From Catellatospora sp. KI3 (GTDB taxonomy: Bacteria > Actinomycetota > Actinomycetes > Mycobacteriales > Micromonosporaceae): 64,000 nucleotides of DNA. The notes below the pieces were generated by a model. It was not told the DNA's origin, made no database searches, and saw only the letters and a program-made list of their open reading frames with translations. The first letter of the stretch is position 1. Each line of letters starts with the position of its first letter. Location of the stretch: NCBI RefSeq assembly GCF_029948125.1, contig NZ_JASAMB010000028.1:24730-88729 (forward strand), read 5' to 3'. The translations under genes and the position numbers were made by a program. Below, in pieces: positions 1-7,638 of the stretch.

Positions 1-491
1 TGTACCACACGCGTGACCTGCACCACGACGGCGACGGCGGCTGGACCGCGCCCTACGCCCCGCCCGCGCGCTGGGGCGACACGCACGTGCCCGTCGGCCG
101 CGCCCGCGGCTACAGCTTCGGCAGCACCGACGAGCTGACCATCATCACCTTCGGCAACGGCGTACGCATGTCGCTGCGGGTCGCGGCCCGGCTGGCCGAG
201 GCGGGCCACGGCTGCCGCGTCGTGGACCTGCGCTGGCTGGCCCCGCTGCCGGTCGCCGACATCGTCCGCGAGGCCGCCGCGACCGGCCGGGTGCTGGTCG
301 TCGACGAGACCCGCCGCACCGGCGGCGTCGCCGAGGGCGTGCTGGCCACCCTGGTCGACGCCGGGTACGTCGGCCTCGCCCGGCGCATCGCCGCCGTGGA
401 CACCTTCCTGCCCCTGGGCCCGGCCGCAGACCACGTCCTGGTCGGCGAGGACGCCATCGAACGGGCCGCCAGGGCGCTGCTCGCCGCGTAG
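1..491 (+). CDS. 2-oxo acid dehydrogenase E1, beta-type C-terminal part (partial)
   Basis: The frame is open from base 3, so this is the 3' end of a longer gene whose start lies outside the window. The roughly 160 visible residues match the transketolase C-terminal fold of E1-beta subunits: FGNGVRMSLRVAARLAEAG, then VVDLRWLAPLP, then VLVVDETRRTGGVAEGV. This part helps organise the thiamine diphosphate site and contacts E2 in pyruvate or branched-chain 2-oxo acid dehydrogenase complexes. Which substrate is used cannot be told from this fragment. In Mycobacterium tuberculosis the DUF3052-ahpE pair also sits beside an E1 gene (aceE), but that E1 is of a different type. An alpha-beta fused E1 is possible. 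Confidence 0.8.
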   Translation, partial: YHTRDLHHDGDGGWTAPYAPPARWGDTHVPVGRARGYSFGSTDELTIITFGNGVRMSLRVAARLAEAGHGCRVVDLRWLAPLPVADIVREAAATGRVLVVDETRRTGGVAEGVLATLVDAGYVGLARRIAAVDTFLPLGPAADHVLVGEDAIERAARALLAA

Positions 492-706
492 CGGGCTTCT
501 TCGCCGATGCGGTCGGCGGCCGGTCGCAGGGGGTGTGTGCGGGCCTTTTTCGGGACCCGCGCGGTGTGCCACTTGCGCTGGGGGCTAGAACTGTGTGGAC
601 TACCGGCAGTCGGCTGTGACGCCGACGACAATGGCAACAGAACGCGAAGGGCACGTGAACCCGCCACGGGGCGGGCGTGCGCGAACGGAAGAGGAGGCAC
701 GCGACA

Positions 707-1150
707 GTGAGCGCGACCGCTGGTCAGGCCGCCGAGGGCGTACGCAGCCTGGCGGACCGGTTCGGTATCGAGCCGGACATGGTGGTCATGGAGATGGGGT
801 ACGACGACGACGTCGACTTCGAGCTCCGTGACGCCCTGGCCGAGGCATGCGGATCAGATTTGGTGGACGAGGACACCGACGAGGTCGTCGACGCGGTGCT
901 GGTGTGGTACCGCGAGGACGACGGGGACCTGGTCGACCTGCTCGTCGACGCCATCGCCCCACTCGCCGAGAGCGGCGTGGTGTGGCTGCTGACGCCCAAG
1001 TCGGGCCGGCCCGGACACGTCGAGCCGAGCGAGATCGCCGAGGCGGCACCCACCGCCGGGCTCACCCAGACTTCCACCCTCAGCGCCGGCAAGGACTGGA
1101 GCGCGGCGCGGTTGGTGGCACCGAAGGCGGCGCGCGCCCCCAAGCGCTGA
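707..1150 (+). CDS. DUF3052 family protein
   Basis: A 147-residue acidic protein of the actinobacterial DUF3052 family, function unknown. The GTG at 707 is chosen because AGGAGG lies at 692-697, nine bases upstream; an in-frame ATG further 5' lacks such a site. The centre is very rich in Asp and Glu (MGYDDDVDFELRDAL, then LVDEDTDEVVDAVLVWYRED), followed by a conserved-looking VVWLLTPKSGRPGHVEPSEIAEAAPTAGL region. No membrane segment or signal peptide is seen. It lies directly upstream of ahpE in the same orientation, the arrangement of Rv2239c and ahpE in M. tuberculosis, which hints at a shared role near peroxide defence. That role is inference from neighbourhood only. Confidence 0.85.
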   Translation: MSATAGQAAEGVRSLADRFGIEPDMVVMEMGYDDDVDFELRDALAEACGSDLVDEDTDEVVDAVLVWYREDDGDLVDLLVDAIAPLAESGVVWLLTPKSGRPGHVEPSEIAEAAPTAGLTQTSTLSAGKDWSAARLVAPKAARAPKR

Positions 1151-1287
1151 CGTCGGCCGCCGTCGCAGCGGCCTGCCCCACCCGGCAGGCCGCCAGCCAC
1201 GCCTGCGATCATCATGGGCGGCGCGGTCGGCGGGCGGCTCTGCCCGCGCCCGAGGCAGCAGTCGCCGCGGCTTCAGGGGGAGACACC

Positions 1288-1743
1288 ATGATCGAGGTCG
1301 GGACGCAGGCACCGGACTTCGTGCTGAAGGACCAGAACAACCAGGAAGTGCGGCTGTCGGACTTCCGGGGCGCCAAGAACGTGCTGCTGGTCTTCTACCC
1401 GCTCGCCTTCACCGGCATCTGCCAGGGCGAGCTCTGCTCGGTCCGCGACAACATCGGCGACTTCGCCAACGACACGACCCAGGTGCTGTCGGTCAGCGTC
1501 GACTCCGTCTTCGCCCACAAAGTATGGGCCGACCAGCAGGGTTACGACTTCCCGCTGCTGGCCGACTTCTGGCCGCACGGCGAGACGGCCCAGGCGTACG
1601 GGGTCTTCAACGACGAGCGCGGGTTCGCCAACCGGGGCACCTTCGTGATCGACCGCGAGGGCGTCGTCCAGTACGCCGAGATGAACCTGCCCGGCGAGGC
1701 GCGCGATCAGGACGGCTGGCGCAAGGCCCTCGCCGCGCTGTGA
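1288..1743 (+). CDS. ahpE: AhpE-type peroxiredoxin
   Basis: A 151-residue thiol peroxidase of the AhpE/BCP group that reduces hydroperoxides in the cytosol. The peroxidatic site is visible as YPLAFTGICQGELC, with Cys45 in the PxxxTxxC arrangement and an Arg later in the chain. A second Cys at residue 50, five residues on, is the position used as resolving Cys in E. coli BCP; as I recall, the M. tuberculosis AhpE has Asp there. This copy may therefore work as an atypical 2-Cys enzyme. Start ATG 1288 has AGGGGGA upstream. It follows the DUF3052 gene by 137 bp and ends at a strong hairpin (1752-1783). Confidence 0.93.
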   Translation: MIEVGTQAPDFVLKDQNNQEVRLSDFRGAKNVLLVFYPLAFTGICQGELCSVRDNIGDFANDTTQVLSVSVDSVFAHKVWADQQGYDFPLLADFWPHGETAQAYGVFNDERGFANRGTFVIDREGVVQYAEMNLPGEARDQDGWRKALAAL

Positions 1744-1751
1744 TCTCCTCC

Positions 1752-1783
1752 GGTGCGCCGGGGTTTCGAGATTCCGGCGCACC
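1752..1783. terminator. Hairpin terminator after ahpE
   Basis: Perfect 10-bp arms GGTGCGCCGG and CCGGCGCACC around a 12-base loop, starting 9 bases after the ahpE stop. There is no T-run, as is common for actinomycete terminators. Confidence 0.7.
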
Positions 1784-1825
1784 ATCAGGTAGGATGTCCG
1801 GGTTCCGTGCGGGCGCCTGCCCACC

Positions 1826-1897
1826 GGGCGCGTAGCTCAGCGGGAGAGCATCCGCCTTACAAGCGGAGGGTCGCAGGTTCGAACCCTGCCGCGCCCA
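1826..1897 (+). tRNA. tRNA-Val (anticodon TAC)
   Basis: A complete cloverleaf can be drawn. The acceptor arms GGGCGCG and CGCGCCC pair over 7 bp with discriminator A at 1897. The D-arm is GCTC..GAGC, the anticodon stem TCCGC/GCGGA closes the loop CTTACAA (anticodon TAC, reading GTA), and the T-arm is GCAGG-TTCGAAC-CCTGC. CCA is not encoded. A TAGGAT hexamer about 35 bases upstream could be the -10 element. Confidence 0.97.
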
Positions 1898-1934
1898 CTT
1901 CACGTGCCGATTCCGGCCAAACCCAAAGGTGATC

Positions 1935-2669
1935 ATGTCCAGCGCTCCGAAGACCACCGTCGTCGTGCCGACGTTCAACGAGCGGGACAACCTGCCCAAG
2001 TTGGTCGAGCTGCTCGCGGCGCTGAAGATCCCGAACCTGGGTGTCCTGGTCGTCGACGACAACTCGCCGGACGGCACCGGCGAGGTCGCGGACAAGCTCG
2101 CCGTGGACGGGCCGATCCCGGTCAGCGTGCTGCACCGCACCGAGAAGAACGGCCTCGGCCGGGCGTATGTGGCGGGCATGACGCGCGCGCTGGACGAGGG
2201 CGCCGACATCGTGATCCAGATGGACGCCGACCTGTCCCACCCGACCTCGGCCATCCCCGGCATGCTGGACAAGCTCGCCCATACCGACGCGGCGGTCGTG
2301 CTCGGCTCGCGCTACGTCCCCGGCGGCGCGCTGGCCAGCGACTGGCCCTGGCACCGCAAGGCGCTGTCGGCCTGGGCCAACTTCTACGTGAACGCGATCC
2401 TGCAGCTCAAGGTCAAGGACGCCACCGCGGGCTTCAAGGCGTGGCACGCCGACACCCTGCGCGCGATCGACGTCGCGTCGGTGCAGAGCAACGGCTACGC
2501 GTTCCAGGTGGAGATGAACTACCGCGTCGTGCGGCAGGGCATGCGCATCGCCGAGGTGCCGATCAAGTTCGAGGAGCGCGCCGAGGGCGTCTCCAAGATG
2601 AGCCTCGGCGTCCAGGTCGAGTCCGCGATGGTCCCCTGGAAGCTCCGCTTCGGCAAGAACCCCCACTGA
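1935..2669 (+). CDS. ppm1: Polyprenol monophosphomannose synthase (GT2)
   Basis: A 244-residue GT2 glycosyltransferase that transfers mannose from GDP-mannose to polyprenyl phosphate at the cytoplasmic membrane face, supplying the donor for O-mannosylation and lipoglycans. Visible motifs: VVVPTFNERDNL at the N-terminus, VVDDNSPDGTG (nucleotide site), QMDADLSHP (the DXD-like metal site) and GSRYVPGG. It lacks the C-terminal membrane domain of some homologues, so the catalytic domain stands alone. No Lnt-like partner is adjacent. ATG 1935 is chosen for the AAAGGTGA just upstream; an in-frame GTG lies 6 bases earlier. Confidence 0.9.
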   Translation: MSSAPKTTVVVPTFNERDNLPKLVELLAALKIPNLGVLVVDDNSPDGTGEVADKLAVDGPIPVSVLHRTEKNGLGRAYVAGMTRALDEGADIVIQMDADLSHPTSAIPGMLDKLAHTDAAVVLGSRYVPGGALASDWPWHRKALSAWANFYVNAILQLKVKDATAGFKAWHADTLRAIDVASVQSNGYAFQVEMNYRVVRQGMRIAEVPIKFEERAEGVSKMSLGVQVESAMVPWKLRFGKNPH

Positions 2670-2682
2670 CCGGTCCCGCCCC

Positions 2683-2711
2683 GCGCCCCCACCCCGTTCG
2701 GGTGGGGGCGC
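2683..2711. terminator. Hairpin terminator after the mannosyltransferase
   Basis: Perfect 12-bp arms GCGCCCCCACCC and GGGTGGGGGCGC with a 5-base loop, 13 bases after the stop codon. Confidence 0.7.
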
Positions 2712-2723
2712 TCCTGTTTCGGC

Positions 2724-2787
2724 GTGCGGTTTCGGGGAAAGTGCACGAATCTTGGCCGCGATTGCTGCACTTTCCCCGAAACTGCAC
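2724..2787. repeat. Intergenic palindrome family B, copy 1
   Basis: About 64 bp with near-perfect 21-bp arms (outer sequence GTGCGGTTTCGGGGAAAGT, closing with CTTTCCCCGAAACTGCAC) and an inner CGAATCTTGG segment shared by all copies. Other copies are at 16275, 25091, 54396 and 63969. Confidence 0.9.
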
Positions 2788-2835
2788 CCTCCGGCGCGGG
2801 CGCGGGCGCGGGCGCGTCGGGGCGCGTGGGGTGCG

Positions 2836-3279
2836 TCAGGGTGTGGCGGTGAGGTTGGTGTGGGCGCGGCGGAGCAGGGCGTTGAACTGGGTCAGCTCGG
2901 CGGGGGAGAAGTCGGCGAACATCCGGCCGACGGTGCGGGCGAAGATCGGTGGCACGTGCGGCAGCAGCGCGCGTCCGGCCGGGGTCAGCTCGATGACCAC
3001 CGCCCGGCGGTCTGCCACGTGCGGGGCGCGGCGCAGCAGGCCCTTGCCTTCCAGCCGGTCGACCAGCCGGGTCATGCCCGCGGTGTCGGTGCCCAGGTCC
3101 TCGCGCAGGCTGCTCGGCGTGACCGGGCCGCCGGCGGCGTGCGTGAGCAGGGCCGCCTGCTGGGTGGTCAGGTCGTGCTGCGCCAGCTGGCGGTCCAGCA
3201 GGTTGGTGAGCTCCCGGGAGACCTGGTGCAGCATGGAGCCGCCACCGAGCGCGGCGAAGTCGGGCATGGGTTTGTCCAT
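2836..3279 (-). CDS. MarR family transcriptional regulator
   Basis: A 147-residue winged-helix repressor. The recognition region is visible as LTTQQAALLTHAAGGPVTPSSLREDLGTDTAGMTRLVDRLEGKGLL followed by the wing VADRRAVVIELTPAGRALL, with the DRR motif usual in MarR wings. N- and C-terminal helices should dimerise. The ligand is unknown. A 37-bp palindrome with 10-bp arms lies 8 bases upstream of the start and is a likely autoregulatory operator. No divergent target gene starts from the other side except the alpha-amylase 350 bp away, so this protein may control only itself or distant genes. Confidence 0.9.
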   Translation of the reverse strand: MDKPMPDFAALGGGSMLHQVSRELTNLLDRQLAQHDLTTQQAALLTHAAGGPVTPSSLREDLGTDTAGMTRLVDRLEGKGLLRRAPHVADRRAVVIELTPAGRALLPHVPPIFARTVGRMFADFSPAELTQFNALLRRAHTNLTATP

Positions 3280-3287
3280 ACCGTCAC

Positions 3288-3324
3288 TTTAGCTGTCACA
3301 ACTGTTGCTGTCACGACAGCTAAA
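3288..3324. promoter_or_regulatory. Palindromic operator of the MarR gene
   Basis: Perfect inverted arms TTTAGCTGTC (3288-3297) and GACAGCTAAA (3315-3324) directly upstream of the MarR start at 3279. The repeated GCTGTCAC inside adds a partial direct repeat. AT-rich relative to its surroundings. Confidence 0.7.
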
Positions 3325-3397
3325 CCCGCGCGCCGCGCCGACAGCGGCACCACCCCGCGGCACCACCCCGGCACCACCCGCCCCACCCTCGGCTTTT

Positions 3398-3464
3398 CAT
3401 AGACGTTGGCCTATCGCGTCGAGTTTGATCTCGATCCAGTCGATGTAATGGGCCGGCGTCCATG
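3398..3464. repeat. Degenerate copy of palindrome family C
   Basis: The left arm GACGTTGGCCTATC matches the family C arm GACGCTGGCCTATC at 13 of 14 positions, and the right arm carries GGCCGGCGTC against the family GGCCAGCGTC. The interior has diverged. It sits between the MarR gene and the amylase promoter. Confidence 0.55.
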
Positions 3465-3506
3465 AAAGGCCGGGGGTGTGGCGGGGGCCGTGGCGCAGTG
3501 GAGTAG

Positions 3507-3520
3507 TGAAAGGTCTTTCA
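3507..3520. promoter_or_regulatory. Upstream operator half of the alpha-amylase control region
   Basis: Perfect palindrome TGAAAG-GT-CTTTCA, the same TGAAA/TTTCA core as the site at 3584. Centre-to-centre distance to that site is about 78 bp, compatible with looping by a LacI-family maltose/maltodextrin regulator; the regulator identity is inference. Confidence 0.6.
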
Positions 3521-3553
3521 TCTGCTTTGGCGTGCCAGTTCGATATTCACACG

Positions 3554-3599
3554 TTGACCGGGCGGCAAGCCGATTGTAACTTTGCTGAAAGATTTCAGC
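3554..3599 (+). promoter_or_regulatory. Alpha-amylase promoter with overlapping operator
   Basis: A consensus-like promoter: TTGACC at 3554-3559, 17-base spacer, TAACTT at 3577-3582. Immediately after it lies the palindrome GCTGAAA-GA-TTTCAGC (3584-3599), covering the expected transcription start. Binding there would block initiation. The start codon is 29 bases further on. Confidence 0.7.
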
Positions 3600-3628
3600 G
3601 AGGTTTCCATCGTGTATGGAGTGTCCCC

Positions 3629-5071
3629 ATGAGACGACGCAGGCTCCTCCCTCTGGCGCTGTCGGCGGTCCTGGCCGCGACTGCCGTCACCGGCGTCACC
3701 AGCGCCCCCGCCGCGGCCGCCCCCTCCGGCACCAAGGACGTGATCGTCCAGCTCTTCGAGTGGAACTGGCCTTCGGTCGCCGCCGAGTGCACCAACTTCC
3801 TCGGCCCGCGCGGCTACGGCTACGTGCAGGTCTCCCCGCCCCAGGAGCACGCGACCGGCCAGCAGTGGTGGGTGGCGTACCAGCCGGTCAGCTACAAGAT
3901 CGAATCCCGCAAGGGCACCCGGGCCCAGTTCCAGTCGATGGTCACCACCTGCCACAACGCGGGCGTGAAGGTGATCGTCGACGCCGTGGTCAACCACATG
4001 ACCGGCGTCGGCTCGGGCACCGGCTGGGCGGGCTCGACCTACACCTCGTACACATACCCGGGCATCTACCAGACGCAGGACTTCCACCACTGCGGGCGCA
4101 ACGGCAACGACGACATCGTCAACTACAACGACCGGTACGAGGTGCAGAACTGCGAGCTGGCCAACCTGGCCGACCTCAAGACCGAGAGCGACTACGTCCG
4201 CACGAAGATCGCCGGTTACCTCAACGACCTGCTCACCCTCGGCGTGGACGGGTTCCGGCTGGACGCCAGCAAGCACATGCCCGCCGCCGACATCGCCGCC
4301 ATCAAGGCCAAGCTGTCGCGCAGCGCGTACATCGTGCAGGAGGTCATCTTCGGGGCCGGTGAGCCGATCCTGCCGACCGAGTACACCGGCAACGGCGACG
4401 TGCACGAGTTCCGGTACGGCAAGGACCTGGGCCGGGTGTTCCGGTACGAGAAGCTGGCCTACCTGAACAACTTCGGCGAGCCGTGGGGCTACATCTCCAC
4501 GTCCAAGGCGGTCGTGTTCACCGACAACCACGACACCCAGCGCGACGGCGGCGACATCCTCACCTACAAGGACAACGGGATCTACGCGCTGGCCAACGCG
4601 TTCATGCTGGCCTGGCCGTACGGCTCGCCCGCGGTGATGAGCAGCTACGAGTTCAGCAACCGCGACCAGGGTCCGCCGTCCAACAGCGCCGGCAAGACGA
4701 ACAACTCGACCTGCTTCACCGGCGGCTGGCGCTGCGAGCACCGCTGGCAGGTCATCGCGAACATGGTCGCCTTCCACAACGCGGTCAAGGGCACCACCGT
4801 CGTCAACTGGTACGACAACGGCAGCAACCACATCGCGTTCGGTCGCAACGGCAAGGGCTACCTGACCATCAACGACGAGGACGGCGCGGTCAACGGGCGC
4901 TCGTACCACACGAACGTGCCCGCCGGACGCTACTGCGACGTCATCCACGGCGACTACACGGGCAGCGCCTGCACCGGCCCGGTGATCACGGTCGACGCGA
5001 ACGGCTGGTTCGTCGCCAACGTCGCCGCACACGACGCGATCGCGATCCACGTCGGCGCGAAGATCGGATAG
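3629..5071 (+). CDS. Secreted alpha-amylase, GH13
   Basis: A 480-residue extracellular enzyme hydrolysing alpha-1,4 bonds in starch. ATG 3629 begins a classic signal peptide (RRRR, hydrophobic LLPLALSAVLAATAV, cleavage near AAAA/APSG); a longer open frame upstream runs through the promoter and is rejected. GH13 regions are clear: DAVVNH, then GFRLDASKH with nucleophile Asp212, then QEVI with acid/base Glu238, and TDNHD with Asp302. The C-terminal beta domain ends with DAIAIHVG; no starch-binding domain follows, so it is the short form. Two TGAAA-type palindromes flank the promoter, suggesting sugar-responsive repression. A strong hairpin follows the gene. Confidence 0.95.
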   Translation: MRRRRLLPLALSAVLAATAVTGVTSAPAAAAPSGTKDVIVQLFEWNWPSVAAECTNFLGPRGYGYVQVSPPQEHATGQQWWVAYQPVSYKIESRKGTRAQFQSMVTTCHNAGVKVIVDAVVNHMTGVGSGTGWAGSTYTSYTYPGIYQTQDFHHCGRNGNDDIVNYNDRYEVQNCELANLADLKTESDYVRTKIAGYLNDLLTLGVDGFRLDASKHMPAADIAAIKAKLSRSAYIVQEVIFGAGEPILPTEYTGNGDVHEFRYGKDLGRVFRYEKLAYLNNFGEPWGYISTSKAVVFTDNHDTQRDGGDILTYKDNGIYALANAFMLAWPYGSPAVMSSYEFSNRDQGPPSNSAGKTNNSTCFTGGWRCEHRWQVIANMVAFHNAVKGTTVVNWYDNGSNHIAFGRNGKGYLTINDEDGAVNGRSYHTNVPAGRYCDVIHGDYTGSACTGPVITVDANGWFVANVAAHDAIAIHVGAKIG

Positions 5072-5092
5072 AACCTCCGATAACGGTACGAA

Positions 5093-5126
5093 CACGCGCC
5101 CCGGCTCTCCCCGGCCGGGGCGCGTG
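5093..5126. terminator. Hairpin terminator after the alpha-amylase
   Basis: Perfect 12-bp arms CACGCGCCCCGG and CCGGGGCGCGTG with a 10-base loop, 22 bases after the stop codon and 14 bases before the next start. Confidence 0.7.
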
Positions 5127-5139
5127 GCACTCTGGGGTG

Positions 5140-6006
5140 ATGAGCGCCGTCAGCACGGGCCTGCGCCCCGCCGTGGACGAGAGCTGCGACGTGGGCCTGT
5201 TCGGGCCGGATTCGGTCACCTGGCGCGTGCACGCCGAGCCGATCCTGTACGTCGCGGGCGTACGCTCCCTGTTCCTCCAGGCCCTGCACCCGCGCGCGAT
5301 CGCCGGGGTGGTGCAGAACTCGAACTACAAGACCGACCCGTGGGGCCGCCTGATCCGCACCGCGCAGTACGTCGGCACTGTGATCTTCGGGACCACCGCG
5401 CAGGCCAGGGCGGCCGGGCGGCGGGTGCGAGGGCTGCACGCGCGGATGCGGGCGGTCGATCCGCGTACCGGTGAGCGGTTCCGCATCGACGAGCCGGAGC
5501 TGCTGCGCTGGGTGCACGTGACCGAGGTGGAGTCGTTCGTGGGCACCGCCCGGCGGGCCGGGTTGGAGCTGACCGAGGCCGAGGTGGACCGCTACTACAC
5601 CGAGCAGCGGGCGGCAGCCGCGCTGATCGGACTCGACCCGGACACCGTCCCGGGCACCGCCGCCGAGGTGGCCGCCTACTACCGGTCCATGCGCCCGGCC
5701 CTGAGGATGACCAGGGAGTGCGCGGACACGCTGCGCTTCCTGATGATCCCGCCGCTGCCCTGGCACCTGGGCCTGACCCCGGCCCGGCTGCTGTACACCG
5801 GCGTCGCGGCGACCGCGTTCGCCCTGCAGCCACCGTGGGCCCGCCGCATCTACGGCAGCATCGCCCTGCCCACCACGGACGTCTCCGCCTCGATCTCGGT
5901 CCGCGCCCTGCGCCTGGCCGCCAACGCCCTGCCCCAGCGCCTCCTGCGCGGCCCCATCTACCGTGACGCGCTGCGCCGGGCGGCCGCCGCCGCGTCCGCG
6001 ACGTGA
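5140..6006 (+). CDS. DUF2236 / MpaB-like oxygenase family protein
   Basis: A 288-residue protein of the oxygenase MpaB/DUF2236 family, related to latex-clearing (rubber) oxygenases. Family features seen: the N-terminal DSVTWRVHAEPILYVAGVRSLFLQALHPRAIAGV block, a DPWGRLIRTAQYVGTVIFGT block and RWVHVTEVESFV. The histidines in these blocks are the expected haem/metal surroundings. No signal peptide, so probably cytosolic. The physiological substrate is unknown. ATG 5140 is chosen as the first good start after the amylase terminator, though no convincing ribosome binding site is seen; a GTG three bases earlier is possible. Confidence 0.8.
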   Translation: MSAVSTGLRPAVDESCDVGLFGPDSVTWRVHAEPILYVAGVRSLFLQALHPRAIAGVVQNSNYKTDPWGRLIRTAQYVGTVIFGTTAQARAAGRRVRGLHARMRAVDPRTGERFRIDEPELLRWVHVTEVESFVGTARRAGLELTEAEVDRYYTEQRAAAALIGLDPDTVPGTAAEVAAYYRSMRPALRMTRECADTLRFLMIPPLPWHLGLTPARLLYTGVAATAFALQPPWARRIYGSIALPTTDVSASISVRALRLAANALPQRLLRGPIYRDALRRAAAAASAT

Positions 6007-6033
6007 CCACCCGCCGCCCCGCCCGCCACCACC

Positions 6034-6085
6034 GTTAAGAAGGGGCCCTTCTACTGCGGAATGCGATAAGAAGGGTCCCTTCCTT
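6034..6085. repeat. Intergenic palindrome family A, copy 1
   Basis: Reverse-oriented copy of the AAGGAAGGGCCCCTTC-type element, with arms around a CGGAATGCGATA centre. It lies between two convergent genes, 3 bp before the stop of the minus-strand gene. Other copies: 8492, 21919, 35819, 50198, 61238, 62675. Confidence 0.9.
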
Positions 6086-6088
6086 GCC

Positions 6089-6739
6089 TCAGGTCCAGGC
6101 GGGGGAGGGGGGCTGGGATTGCTGGGCGGTGGGGGAGACTCGGGGGTCGGCGGCGTTGAAGGCCTCCCACCAGCGGATGCCCTCGGCGATGAAGGCGGTC
6201 AGGGGGACGGGGGAGCCGTCGGCGCGCTCGACCTCGAGCCGTTCGAAGCGGATGTCGCCCTCGATGCAGTAGCCGACGTCGCCGCCGGGCTCGGCGCGGC
6301 CGCACTCGCAGAACCAGTACAGGGTGTGCGTGTCGGGGCCGTCGGCGGGGCCGTTGGGGGAGGTCAGGGTGAAGCTGAGCTCCTCGGGCCAGTCGTGGGT
6401 GAGCTGCGGGTCGTCGACGAAGGTCCAGCCGTACATCGGGTTGGACCAGCCGACCGAGGCCAGGAACCGGTCCGCGTCGTCGGCGTCGGCCAGCGTGATC
6501 GCCCGGCCGTAGTCGCGGCTGTTGCTGCGGTCGGTGCGCAGCAGCACGCGCACCTGCGAGACGCCGGTGAAGATGAGGGCGCGGCGGGTGTCGGGGTCGG
6601 CGGGGCCCTCCTCCGGCAGTGCGAGCACGTGCAGGAGCAGCCGCACCGTGCGGCCGGGCCAGTAGACGCGCAGCCCGACCACGTCGGCCTCGTTCAGCGC
6701 GGTGTTGAGGCCCGCCACGACGGATCGATCCTGGAGCAT
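6089..6739 (-). CDS. Hypothetical protein
   Basis: Not recognised. A 216-residue soluble, acidic protein with no signal peptide or membrane segment. Visible landmarks: LRVYWPGRTVRLLLHVL near the N-terminus, RALIFTGVSQVRVLLRTD, then TLYWFCECGRAEPGGDVGYCIEGDIRFERLEV near the end, whose clustered Cys (CEC..C) could bind metal, and a Trp-rich GIRWWEAF. The Pro/Gln-rich tail looks disordered. ATG 6739 is used; a GTG lies 6 bases upstream. The coding bias over the frame is typical of the neighbours, so it is likely a real gene. It faces the DUF2236 gene across a family A palindrome. Confidence 0.7.
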   Translation of the reverse strand: MLQDRSVVAGLNTALNEADVVGLRVYWPGRTVRLLLHVLALPEEGPADPDTRRALIFTGVSQVRVLLRTDRSNSRDYGRAITLADADDADRFLASVGWSNPMYGWTFVDDPQLTHDWPEELSFTLTSPNGPADGPDTHTLYWFCECGRAEPGGDVGYCIEGDIRFERLEVERADGSPVPLTAFIAEGIRWWEAFNAADPRVSPTAQQSQPPSPAWT

Positions 6740-6876
6740 GGCCACATCATCGCGCGACAGTGACGTTCGCGCATGGACCGATCGACCCCCTCGACACTAC
6801 ACCTGGCCGAACGGCGGGGTAACGGTGGCGCGGCGGACCTCTCGCCGCGGAGCCGATCTAGCCCTAAGGTGTCGAC

Positions 6877-7638
6877 ATGCGAGTTAGGGGATACGCGCCT
6901 GCCACGCCGTGCTGGGCGGAGTACGCCGCAGCCGACGTCGCCGGGGCGACGGCGTTCTACGCGGCCATGTTCGGGTGGGAGCCGGGGGAGGTGTTCTCGC
7001 TGGACGGCCGGGCTGTGGCGGGGATCAGACCGGGTGTGCCCGGACGGCCCTCCGCCTGGCTCGAGTACATCTCGGTGCCCAGCGTCGACGACGCGGCGCA
7101 GACGGTGGCCGGTGCCGGCGGGACCGTGCTGATGCCGCCCACCGACTTCGGGCCGCGCGGCCGCGCAGCGCTGTGCGCCGACGCCGAGGGCGCGGTTTTC
7201 GGGCTCTGGCAGAAGGGCGCCTTCGCCGGTGCCGAGCTCGCCAACGAGCCGGACACCCAGTGCTGGGCCGAGGTCGTCGCGCGCGACGAGAGCGCGGCGG
7301 TGTCGTTCTACGGCAAGGCGTTCAACTGGTACGAGCGCAAGGGCGAGATCGTCGAGGGTGTGCCGTACATCGAGTGGCTGGTGGAGAGCCGGACGGTCGG
7401 CGGGCTGTCGGTGATGGACGGTCGCTACCCGCTGGACGCGCCCGCGCACTGGCGGGTCACCTTCGAGGTCAGCGACTGCGCCCGCGCGGTCGCCCGCTGC
7501 GAGGAGCTGGGCGGCCGGGTGCTGACCGGGCCGCTGGAGATGCCGGTGGGCAACTACGCGATGCTCAGCGATCCACAGGGCGGCATGTTCGCGATCATCG
7601 AGCTGTCGGAGCTGGTGCTGGAGACGATGGGCCGCTGA
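6877..7638 (+). CDS. VOC-superfamily protein, two glyoxalase-like domains
   Basis: A 253-residue protein with two vicinal-oxygen-chelate modules, about residues 8-112 (CWAEYAAADVAGATAFYAAMFGWEPGE to GAVFGLWQ) and 125-245 (CWAEVVARDESAAVSFYGKAFNWYERKG to MFAIIELSE). Such tandem modules form the metal or ligand pocket of glyoxalase, dioxygenase and drug-binding proteins. The usual metal ligands are not clearly conserved, so binding or resistance functions are as likely as catalysis. TAAGGT at 6865-6870 followed by 6 bases and ATG suggests a leaderless transcript. The stop overlaps the start of the next gene (TGATG), implying translational coupling. Confidence 0.85.
   Translation: MRVRGYAPATPCWAEYAAADVAGATAFYAAMFGWEPGEVFSLDGRAVAGIRPGVPGRPSAWLEYISVPSVDDAAQTVAGAGGTVLMPPTDFGPRGRAALCADAEGAVFGLWQKGAFAGAELANEPDTQCWAEVVARDESAAVSFYGKAFNWYERKGEIVEGVPYIEWLVESRTVGGLSVMDGRYPLDAPAHWRVTFEVSDCARAVARCEELGGRVLTGPLEMPVGNYAMLSDPQGGMFAIIELSELVLETMGR

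Noticed and set aside
1607..2272. Minus-strand frame containing a GSNLRPSACKADALPLSY segment
   Set aside because: This is the translated reverse complement of the tRNA-Val gene, a common false protein.
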